A stretch of 64,000 nucleotides of DNA from NCBI RefSeq assembly GCF_900200035.1, contig NZ_FZTC01000034.1, positions 1 through 64,000 on the forward strand, given 5' to 3'. Origin of the DNA: Klebsiella grimontii (GTDB lineage: Bacteria > Pseudomonadota > Gammaproteobacteria > Enterobacterales > Enterobacteriaceae). The number at the start of each line of letters is the position of its first letter. Position 1 is the stretch's first letter. Shown piece after piece: positions 55,127 to 64,000 of this stretch. The notes under the pieces were generated by a model, which saw only the letters and a list, made by a program, of their open reading frames with translations, was not told where the DNA came from and made no database searches. The position numbers and the translations under genes are program-made.

Positions 55127-55840
55127 TCAGTTACCGCTTGTCTGTTTTTGATGCTCATCGAGGAGCGCTTTCAGGTCTTTCGGATCGCGATAGCCGGGCA
55201 TAAGGGTGCCGTCGCTCAGCACCATCGCCGGCGTGCCGTTAACGCCAAGCTGCACGCCCAGCGTGTAGTGTTTAGCGATATCAACATCGCAGCTGGCCGG
55301 CTGCACGCCTTTGCCGCTCATCGCGTTATCCAGGGCTTTGTTGCGATCTTTGGCGCACCAGATAGCCTTCATGTTCTGCTCGGCTTCGCTTTGCAGCCCC
55401 TGGCGCGGGAAGGCCAGATAGCGCACGGTAATCCCCAGCGCGTTGTAGTCGCTCATCTGTTCGTGCAGTTTATGGCAGTAGCCGCAGGTAATATCGGTGA
55501 AGACGGTGATGACGTGTTTTTCCTGCGGCGCCTTATAGACGATCATCTCTTTTTCCAGCGCGTTCAGCTTACCGGCCAGCAGCGTATTGGTGACGTTTAC
55601 CGGCTGCGCGCCGCTGACGTCGTACATCGGCCCCTGGATAATGTGCTTACCGTCATCGGTAACGTATATCACGCCGCTGTCCGTCAATGCGGTGCTGATG
55701 CCTTTGATCGGCGAAGGTTGCACGTCCGAACTCTGCACACCCAGCTTCGCCAGCAGTTGCTTAATCGCCGCGCTATCCGCATGCGCCGCACCGGATAAGG
55801 TGGTCGCCAGCAGAGTGAACATCAGTAAACCTTTTTTCAT
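55127..55840 (-). CDS. dsbC: Thiol:disulfide isomerase DsbC
   Basis: Periplasmic disulfide isomerase of 237 residues. A signal peptide (MKKGLLMFTLLATTLSGAAHA region) is cleaved near residue 20. The N-terminal dimerisation domain carries VTDDGKHIIQGPMYDV, and the thioredoxin domain has the CGYC active site (FTDITCGYCHKLHE). A second structural disulfide is formed by IWCAKDR and PASCDVD. It is kept reduced by DsbD. It lies between xerD (22 bases upstream) and recJ. Confidence 0.97.
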   Translation of the reverse strand: MKKGLLMFTLLATTLSGAAHADSAAIKQLLAKLGVQSSDVQPSPIKGISTALTDSGVIYVTDDGKHIIQGPMYDVSGAQPVNVTNTLLAGKLNALEKEMIVYKAPQEKHVITVFTDITCGYCHKLHEQMSDYNALGITVRYLAFPRQGLQSEAEQNMKAIWCAKDRNKALDNAMSGKGVQPASCDVDIAKHYTLGVQLGVNGTPAMVLSDGTLMPGYRDPKDLKALLDEHQKQTSGN

Positions 55841-55862
55841 ACTCAGTCCTTTTTTTCAGCAC

Positions 55863-56759
55863 TCACGCACGCGGGTGATGCTGTTGATGGAGTTGTCGCA
55901 GACGCTCGGTCGCCACGTGGGTGTAGATCTGCGTCGTGGAGAGATCGCTGTGTCCTAACAGCATCTGCACCACGCGTAAGTCGGCGCCATGGTTAAGTAA
56001 ATGTGTAGCAAACGCATGGCGTAACACGTGCGGGGAGAGCTTTTCGCTATCAATCCCCGCCAGTACGGCATAGTGCTTAATTCGATGCCAGAAGGTCTGG
56101 CGCGTCATCTGCTGCGCGCGCTGGCTGGGGAAAAGCACATCGGACGCCACGCCGTTCAGCAGCCAGGGGCGGCCGTATTCAAGGTAATTCTCAACCCACA
56201 GCACCGCCTCTTCGCCTAACGGTACCAGACGTTCTTTATTTCCTTTACCAATCACGCGCAGCACGCCCTGGCGCAGGCTAATGTCGCTCATGGTCAGGCC
56301 CACCAGCTCGGAAACGCGCAGACCGGTGGCGTACAGCACTTCCAGCATCGCTTTATCGCGCAGCTCCAGCGGCTGTTCAACCAGCGGAGCCTGGAGTAGC
56401 CGCTCCACCTGCGCCTCACTCAGATCCTTCGGCAGCCGCTGCGGCAGCTTTGGCGAGGCCAGCAGCGCGCTGGGATCGTCCGGACGAATTTTCTCCCGGT
56501 AAAGATGCTGGAAGAAGCGTCGCACGGCGCTTAGGAGGCGCGCGGTGCTGGTGGCCTTGTAGCCGCCGGTTTGCCGCTCCGCCAGCAGCGACTGGAGATC
56601 TTCGCCGCTGACGCTGGCAAGCGACAGGCCACGATGATGCAGCCATTCCACCACCATCGTCAGGTCCCGGCGGTAGGCGCTTAGCGTGTTCTCCGCCAGA
56701 TTACGCTCCAGCCATAAGGCATCAAGAAACTGCTCGATTCGTGCGAGATCCTGTTCCAC
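55863..56759 (-). CDS. xerD: Tyrosine recombinase XerD
   Basis: A 298-residue recombinase which with XerC resolves chromosome dimers at dif. The N-terminal core-binding domain is followed by the catalytic domain. Its residues are Arg in YATGLRVSELVGL, Lys in IGKGNKERLVPL, His-x-x-Arg in SPHVLRHAFATHLL, His in LLGHSDLS and the nucleophile Tyr in TTQIYTHVA. It leads the xerD-dsbC-recJ operon and is divergent from fldB. No associated element or attachment site is seen, so it is the housekeeping gene. Confidence 0.97.
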   Translation of the reverse strand: MEQDLARIEQFLDALWLERNLAENTLSAYRRDLTMVVEWLHHRGLSLASVSGEDLQSLLAERQTGGYKATSTARLLSAVRRFFQHLYREKIRPDDPSALLASPKLPQRLPKDLSEAQVERLLQAPLVEQPLELRDKAMLEVLYATGLRVSELVGLTMSDISLRQGVLRVIGKGNKERLVPLGEEAVLWVENYLEYGRPWLLNGVASDVLFPSQRAQQMTRQTFWHRIKHYAVLAGIDSEKLSPHVLRHAFATHLLNHGADLRVVQMLLGHSDLSTTQIYTHVATERLRQLHQQHHPRA

Positions 56760-56796
56760 TCCGGCCTCTTTGCTTATTAAAACGGCGCCATTATAC

Positions 56797-56829
56797 CCTA
56801 AATAATTCGAGTTGCAGGCGGGCGCGGCC
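56797..56829. repeat. Dispersed enterobacterial repeat-like segment
   Basis: CCTAAATAATTCGAGTTGCAGGCGGGC before fldB resembles a short sequence I recall at many intergenic sites of Klebsiella, Enterobacter and relatives. Only one copy is in the window, so this rests on memory. Confidence 0.3.
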
Positions 56830-56880
56830 TTTCTGGTACACTAAGCGCAAAGTCACAGCAAGAATTGAGACGTTTCCGCG

Positions 56881-57402
56881 ATGAACATAGGTCTTTTTTA
56901 CGGTTCCAGCACCTGCTACACCGAAATGGCGGCGGAAAAAATCCGCGATATTATCGGCCCTGAACTGGTCACGCTGCACAACCTGAAAGATGATTCCCCT
57001 GCCCTGATGACGCAGTATGACGTGCTGATCCTCGGCATTCCGACCTGGGATTTCGGCGAGATCCAGGAAGATTGGGAAACCGTCTGGCAGCAGCTTGATA
57101 CGCTGGATCTGCAGGATAAAATCGTCGCGCTGTACGGCATGGGCGACCAGCTCGGCTACGGCGAATGGTTCCTCGACGCGCTCGGTATGCTGCACGATAA
57201 GCTGGCGACCAAAGGGGTTAAGTTCATTGGCTACTGGCCTACCGAAGGCTATGAATTCACCAGCCCGAAACCGGTCATCGCCGACGGCCAGCTGTTCGTT
57301 GGCCTGGCGCTTGATGAAACGAACCAGTACGATCTGAGCGATGAGCGCATTCAGAACTGGTGCGAGCAAATCCTCGGTGAAATGGCTGAGCAGTTCTCCT
57401 GA
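56881..57402 (+). CDS. fldB: Flavodoxin FldB
   Basis: A 173-residue long-chain flavodoxin. The FMN phosphate loop is [16 protein letters not shown] (about 4-19). The isoalloxazine loops are [15 protein letters not shown] and [13 protein letters not shown]. FldB is a low-potential electron carrier in the SoxRS response in E. coli. It is a single gene divergent from xerD and convergent with cptA. Confidence 0.96.
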   Translation: MNIGLFYGSSTCYTEMAAEKIRDIIGPELVTLHNLKDDSPALMTQYDVLILGIPTWDFGEIQEDWETVWQQLDTLDLQDKIVALYGMGDQLGYGEWFLDALGMLHDKLATKGVKFIGYWPTEGYEFTSPKPVIADGQLFVGLALDETNQYDLSDERIQNWCEQILGEMAEQFS

Positions 57403-57410
57403 GCCTTTGC

Positions 57411-58071
<661 letters not shown>

Positions 58072-58311
58072 TTACTTCCTGCTTATAAATATTGCTTAGT
58101 TTAACCCGTTTTCGCCGCTGACTTCACTGGAATATCAAGATTCACGAGCGCTATTCCATGAAATCTCTAAAATAATCAGGTTATTGATAATTTCGTTCGC
58201 GTTAGCGCCCAGTTTTGAGGGCACGAATGGCCTGGCAAAAGCGCTTGCATTGCACCATAGCTCTTTTACCATTAGTCACACACTCTGCGTTAAGCTATTC
58301 AGGATATGACT

Positions 58312-59295
58312 ATGGCTTTTACACCTTTTCCTCCGCGTCAGCCCTCCTCTTCCGCTCGTCTGCCGTTAACGCTGATGACGCTGGATGACTGGGCGCTGGC
58401 GACGATTACCGGGCCGGATGGCGAGAAATATCTGCAGGGGCAGATCACCGCTGACGTCAGCCACCTGACCGACGAGCAGCATCTGCTTGCCGCGCACTGT
58501 GACGCCAAGGGCAAGATGTGGAGCAATCTGCGCGTTTTCCGTCGCAACGAGGGTTTTGCGTGGATTGAGCGCCGCAGCCTGCGCGATGCGCAGCTGACTG
58601 AACTGAAAAAGTATGCGGTGTTCTCTAAAGTGACCATCGCCGCCGACGATGAATCCGTGCTGCTGGGCGTTGCCGGGTTCCAGGCACGCGCTGCGCTGAC
58701 GCCGCTGTTTAACGAGCTGCCGAATGCCGATAAACAGGTTGTCAGCGAAGGTGCCACCAGCGTGCTGTGGTTTGAGCATCCCGCCGAGCGCTTCCTGCTG
58801 GTGACCGATGTGGCAACCGCCACCCGCATCACCGACGCGCTGCGCGGCGAAGCACAGCTAAACAATAGCCAGCAGTGGCTGGCGCTGAATATTGAAGCCG
58901 GTCTGCCGGTCATCGACAGCGCCAACAGCGCGCAGTTTATTCCGCAGGCCACCAACCTGCAGGCGCTGGGCGGCATCAGCTTCAAAAAAGGCTGCTATAC
59001 CGGTCAGGAGATGGTTGCCCGCGCTAAATTCCGCGGTGCCAACAAGCGCGCCCTGTGGTATCTGGCCGGGACCGCCAGCCGCGTGCCTGAAGCCGGGGAA
59101 GACCTGGAAATGAAGATGGGTGACAACTGGCGCCGTACCGGCACCGTTTTAGCCGCCGTACAGCTGGACGACGGCCGTCTGCTGGTGCAGGTGGTGATGA
59201 ATAATGATATGGAACCGGACAGCGTGTTCCGCGTGCGCGACGATGCCGGTAGCCTGAGCATCGAGCCGCTGCCGTATACGCTGGAAGAGCGTTAA
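58312..59295 (+). CDS. ygfZ: tRNA-modifying / Fe-S folate-binding protein YgfZ
   Basis: A 327-residue folate-dependent protein of the GcvT-like fold that supports some Fe-S enzymes, including MiaB. The family motif KGCYTGQE is present with its cysteine (about residues 226-233). The start is the ATG at 58312 ([11 protein letters not shown]), with AGGA 7 bases upstream; a preceding ATG at 58306 is less well placed. Single gene. Confidence 0.96.
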   Translation: MAFTPFPPRQPSSSARLPLTLMTLDDWALATITGPDGEKYLQGQITADVSHLTDEQHLLAAHCDAKGKMWSNLRVFRRNEGFAWIERRSLRDAQLTELKKYAVFSKVTIAADDESVLLGVAGFQARAALTPLFNELPNADKQVVSEGATSVLWFEHPAERFLLVTDVATATRITDALRGEAQLNNSQQWLALNIEAGLPVIDSANSAQFIPQATNLQALGGISFKKGCYTGQEMVARAKFRGANKRALWYLAGTASRVPEAGEDLEMKMGDNWRRTGTVLAAVQLDDGRLLVQVVMNNDMEPDSVFRVRDDAGSLSIEPLPYTLEER

Positions 59296-59319
59296 AGCGA
59301 TATTCCCGCCCGCCTTCTC

Positions 59320-59409
59320 CCCGGAGGCGGCGCGACTCGCCTGTCCGGGCTACCAGCCCGCAGACGACGGTGAACCTGTAGCCCGGCTAAGCGTAGCGCG
59401 AGCCGGGAG
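59320..59409 (+). repeat. Repeat copy 1 (REP/BIME-like, about 90 bp)
   Basis: A GC-rich segment with nested inverted repeats (CCCGGAGGCGGCGC, TGTCCGGGCTACCAGCCCGCAGAC, GTAGCCCGGCTAAGCG). The inverted partner is at 63657-63744. It lies between ygfZ and the opposing yqfA end, as expected for a palindromic intergenic element. Confidence 0.75.
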
Positions 59410-59421
59410 ATTTCTCAAAAT

Positions 59422-60204
<783 letters not shown>

Positions 60205-60243
60205 TTAAATTAAAATTTCAACTTACAGTCGTTCATTATTTTA

Positions 60244-60555
60244 TTAAAGCCTTTCGAATTCAATAACATAAAAGAGCTTTTCTTCAGGGTAGATTTCCGC
60301 TATCACTTCGCGCAGCTGCGGCAGGGTCATATTCTCCTGCTGCGCGTGCCGTTCGTTCAGCGTATCCAGCGTCACCGTCGAGGTTGCGACTACGCGAATG
60401 GTGCAAAAATAGCCGTCATCTTCATAGCGACCAACGCGCAGTACATCGCCGGCTTTAAAGTGCGATTCCGCAGCATCGCGGATGGTAATGGTTTTGCGTC
60501 CGGCGAGGATGTCGTCCTGAAAACGCTGAAAAAAGGTTATGTTATTTGGCTGCAT
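60244..60555 (-). CDS. yqfB: N4-acetylcytidine amidohydrolase YqfB (ASCH domain)
   Basis: A 103-residue ASCH-domain protein that hydrolyses N4-acetylcytidine. The catalytic Lys/Thr/Glu region is visible as [18 protein letters not shown] (Lys near residue 21, Thr near 24), with [14 protein letters not shown] (Glu near 74) at the end. The start is only 23 bases from the divergent RpiR-type regulator, so their promoters overlap. Confidence 0.94.
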   Translation of the reverse strand: MQPNNITFFQRFQDDILAGRKTITIRDAAESHFKAGDVLRVGRYEDDGYFCTIRVVATSTVTLDTLNERHAQQENMTLPQLREVIAEIYPEEKLFYVIEFERL

Positions 60556-60578
60556 GATATCATTCCGTCCTGGTCATT

Positions 60579-61334
60579 ATGAATTGTGAGTTTGCCACTG
60601 TGAGTATCTTCTCCCACGCCGCTATCGCCAGTCTCAATAATCTTGAGATGATGGTCTATCACTATGTCATTAAAAATCGCGACAAAGTGATGTACATGAC
60701 CATCCGCGAGCTGGCGGAAGCGGCCGGAGTCTCCACGACCACCGTCCTGCGCTTCTGCCGCAAGCTGCAGTGCGAAGGCTACTCGGAGTTTCGCGTACGC
60801 TTTAAATTATATCTGGAGCAGAATGAGCCTCAACAGGCAAATATCGGCGCCAGCGAAATAATGAGCTTTTTTAAAAGCGTTAATAACGATGAATTTGACC
60901 AACTGCTCGAGCAGGCGGTCGATATTATTCTGTCGTCAGAACGTATTATTTTCGTCGGCGCCGGCACCTCCGGCGCGCTGGCAAAATATGGCGCACGCTT
61001 CTTTTCTAACGTCGGAAAATTCAGCAACCATATCGACGATCCTTATTTCCCGGTGACCAATGATATGGCGCGTAATGCGCTGGCTATTGTACTGTCGGTC
61101 TCCGGAGAAACGGAAGAGATCCTGCGCTTTGCCAGCCAGTTCAGCCTGCATCGCTGTAAAGTGATGTCCATTACCAGCCACGAGCACTCGCGGCTGGCAA
61201 AGCTTGCCGACTTTAATCTCTCCTGGCATGTTCCGCAAACGCGTATCGGCGGCGTCTACGACATTACCACTCAGATCCCGGTCATTTATATTCTGGAAAC
61301 GCTGGGGCGTAAATTAGCGCGCAAACTCCGCTGA
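60579..61334 (+). CDS. RpiR/MurR-family transcriptional regulator
   Basis: A 251-residue regulator with an N-terminal RpiR HTH (about 10-85: MTIRELAEAAGVSTTTVLRF, CRKLQCEGYSEFRVRF) and a C-terminal SIS sugar-phosphate domain (about 105-235: IIFVGAGTSGALAKYGARFF, VLSVSGETEEILRFA, SITSHEHSRLAKLADF). A GTG start at 60600 is an alternative. It stands 121 bases before bglA on the same strand, with a palindrome between. A role in sensing a phosphorylated beta-glucoside or its product and controlling bglA is a reasonable inference. E. coli lacks a regulator at this spot. Confidence 0.87.
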   Translation: MNCEFATVSIFSHAAIASLNNLEMMVYHYVIKNRDKVMYMTIRELAEAAGVSTTTVLRFCRKLQCEGYSEFRVRFKLYLEQNEPQQANIGASEIMSFFKSVNNDEFDQLLEQAVDIILSSERIIFVGAGTSGALAKYGARFFSNVGKFSNHIDDPYFPVTNDMARNALAIVLSVSGETEEILRFASQFSLHRCKVMSITSHEHSRLAKLADFNLSWHVPQTRIGGVYDITTQIPVIYILETLGRKLARKLR

Positions 61335-61354
61335 AAATAACAGGATGTTTTTTC

Positions 61355-61391
61355 GATGTAACAAATTCCATCCAGGACAAATTGTTATATC
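61355..61391. promoter_or_regulatory. Candidate operator before bglA
   Basis: A near-perfect inverted repeat GATGTAACAAATT / AAATTGTTATATC (11 of 13 pairs, 11-base spacer) lies between the RpiR gene and bglA. It is a good candidate for the RpiR-family binding site. Confidence 0.5.
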
Positions 61392-61449
61392 GTGACATTT
61401 ATATCGCCTTTGTTAGACTCGAAACCAACAAGTAATTATGACGAGATGA

Positions 61450-62889
<1,440 letters not shown>

Positions 62890-62897
62890 GCATCTTG

Positions 62898-62971
62898 CCC
62901 CTTTCCAGTCGGAAGGGGGTAAAACTTCCCACAAAACAGACACTTCTTTACAGCGTTAGCGTTGCTAACGC
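62898..62971. terminator. Stem-loops after bglA
   Basis: CCCCTTTCC-AGTC-GGAAGGGGG (62898-62919, one G-T pair) follows the bglA stop by 8 bases. A second perfect dyad, GCGTTAGC-GTT-GCTAACGC (62953-62971), lies beyond. Neither has a clear T run. Confidence 0.45.
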
Positions 62972-63079
62972 GCGCTCAGCCGATAAGATAAACCCCATCA
63001 ATCGTTGAGTCGCTGACGCTTACTCCGCGAATCAACGCCGCACGCTGCCGGCTTTTCCGGCGCATCACCATGTAGAAAA

Positions 63080-63571
63080 ATGATGCTAAACGTCTTTAGA
63101 CTGATCCTGACATGGCTGCTGATCGTTGCCGCCGTCAGCCTGGCGGTGGATTATCTGCGCAAACCGGCGCTGCCGCAGAATTTCTCCAGCACGCCGCTGC
63201 AAACGCTTGATGGCCGAACGGTCGATCTGGCGGCCATGAGCCACGAACGCCCCTTGCTGCTGTACGTCTGGGCCACCTGGTGCAGCGTATGTCGTTACAC
63301 CACGCCATCGGTGGCCGCGTTGGCTGACGATGGCGGTAATGTTATGACGGTAGCGTTACGTTCGGGCGATAACGCCACCCTGACGCGCTGGCTGGCGCAT
63401 AAAAAAACGGCGCTGCCGACGATTAATGACGCCAGCGGTCAGCTATCCCAACGGTGGGAGGTACAGGTCACGCCGACCCTTATCGTTATCTCACGCGGCG
63501 AGGTGAAGTCAGTCACCACCGGCTGGACCAGCGGCTGGGGGATGCGCCTGCGGCTGTGGATGGCGTCGTAG
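63080..63571 (+). CDS. ScsD/TlpA-like membrane-anchored thioredoxin
   Basis: A 163-residue protein disulfide oxidoreductase. An N-terminal membrane anchor (about 5-25) is followed by a periplasmic thioredoxin fold with WATWCSVCRYTTPS (Cys-x-x-Cys near residues 70-73) and the cis-Pro region QVTPTLIVIS. It resembles ScsD, the last protein of the copper-sensitivity suppressor set, but scsA-C are not in the window. Two ATGs are in tandem at 63080 and 63083. The redox partner and substrate are unknown. Confidence 0.85.
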   Translation: MMLNVFRLILTWLLIVAAVSLAVDYLRKPALPQNFSSTPLQTLDGRTVDLAAMSHERPLLLYVWATWCSVCRYTTPSVAALADDGGNVMTVALRSGDNATLTRWLAHKKTALPTINDASGQLSQRWEVQVTPTLIVISRGEVKSVTTGWTSGWGMRLRLWMAS

Positions 63572-63656
63572 GGAATTTCCCTGCTTGCTGAGCTACGGGT
63601 CGATGCGGTCTGAAGGTCTGGTAACCCGGAAATCCACAGTGTAATGGATCACAAAA

Positions 63657-63744
63657 CTCCCGGTGGCGCTGCGCTGACCGGGCTACAAGTTCACAGTTGT
63701 CTGCGGGCTGGTAGCCCGGACAGGTGCGCAGCGCCGCCTCCGGG
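63657..63744 (-). repeat. Repeat copy 2 (REP/BIME-like, about 90 bp, inverted)
   Basis: Reverse-complement counterpart of 59320-59409, sharing CCTGTCCGGGCTACCAGCCCG and a run to GTAGCCCGG and CCGGGAG with few changes. It lies between scsD-like and ygfF 3' ends. The two copies flank about 4.3 kb that includes bglA. Confidence 0.75.
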
Positions 63745-63757
63745 AAAGATTTACGGA

Positions 63758-64000
63758 TTACTTCCCGCCCGCCAGCTCGAGGAAGCTGCCGGTAACGTAG
63801 GAAGCCTTATCGCTTAGCAGCCAGACGATGGCCTGAGCCACCTCCTCCGGCTGCCCGCCGCGCCGCATCGGCAGCATCGACTTGACGCGATCCACGCGCC
63901 CGGGCTCACCGCCGCTGGCGTGCATATCGGTATAGATTAAGCCGGGGCGCACGCCGTTGACCCGAATCCCCTGCGCCGCCACTTCCAGCGACAGGCCGGT
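63758..64000 (-). CDS. ygfF: SDR oxidoreductase YgfF (5' end outside window)
   Basis: The C-terminal 80 residues of a short-chain dehydrogenase; the frame is open to the window edge. LSLEVAAQGIRVNGVRPGLI, YTDMHASGGEPGRVDRVKSM and PEEVAQAIVWLLSDKASYVT match E. coli YgfF closely, and the end ELAGGK is the same. Substrate unknown. Its place next to bglA is conserved with E. coli. Confidence 0.92.
   Translation of the reverse strand, partial: TGLSLEVAAQGIRVNGVRPGLIYTDMHASGGEPGRVDRVKSMLPMRRGGQPEEVAQAIVWLLSDKASYVTGSFLELAGGK

Noticed and set aside
55863..56759. XerD as an integrase of a mobile element
   Set aside because: It lies in the conserved xerD-dsbC-recJ operon with no attachment repeats or cargo.

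Overview
The window is chromosomal DNA of an enterobacterium, most likely Klebsiella and plausibly the K. oxytoca/K. michiganensis group. The evidence is a type 1 fimbrial operon ending in fimK (a Klebsiella hallmark), a BudC-like acetoin/butanediol dehydrogenase beside a MalT-type regulator, and a core block (ygeR/actS-glyU, idi-lysS-prfB-recJ-dsbC-xerD, fldB, cptA-sdhE, ygfZ, yqfA, yqfB, bglA, ygfF) in the order familiar from E. coli. No phage, IS element, CRISPR array or plasmid gene was seen. The species name is inference.

Layout. 1-5.2 kb: end of a type 1 fimbrial operon (fimD partial, fimF, fimG, fimH, fimK). 5.3-10.8 kb: yjdI/yjdJ, then ytcA-mdtNOP, a tripartite efflux operon. 10.8-16.0 kb: MalT/AcoK-like regulator divergent from a BudC-like SDR, then a POT peptide transporter. 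16.2-21.1 kb: hexuronate/glucuronide module, with uxuA divergent from uxaC and a GPH transporter, plus a candidate plus-strand small RNA and CRP-like sites in AT-rich spacers.

21.2-29.0 kb: two divergent operons for a phosphorylated sugar route. One reads DeoC aldolase, FGGY kinase, DeoR regulator. The other reads DeoR regulator, AlsE-like epimerase, PfkB kinase, FucP-type permease, VOC protein. DeoC, a PfkB kinase and a FucP-family permease are the parts of the known 2-deoxyribose pathway. 29.2-40.5 kb: acid-CoA ligase, CoA-transferase, 3-hydroxyacyl-type dehydrogenase, thiolase, two MFS carriers, SMP-30 lactonase, glycerate kinase and a CdaR-family regulator. This set can take a lactone or aldonate through CoA thioesters to acetyl-CoA and glycerate. 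It fits the acyl-CoA route for 2-deoxyribonate that I recall being reported genetically in K. michiganensis. The two clusters together would form a deoxyribose/deoxyribonate island, the most interesting part of the window. An OFA-family transporter with a well-formed sigma-54 promoter follows.

42.5-45.1 kb: remnant of a P-loop kinase gene, then arsRBC with a palindromic operator, then tRNA-Gly(CCC). 45.3-50.0 kb: actS, and a LysR regulator divergent from an AroY-like UbiD decarboxylase, its UbiX-like flavin prenyltransferase and yqgA. 50.1-64 kb: housekeeping block, including the prfB programmed frameshift, a RpiR regulator with a palindrome before bglA, an ScsD-like thioredoxin, and a repeat present as two inverted copies.
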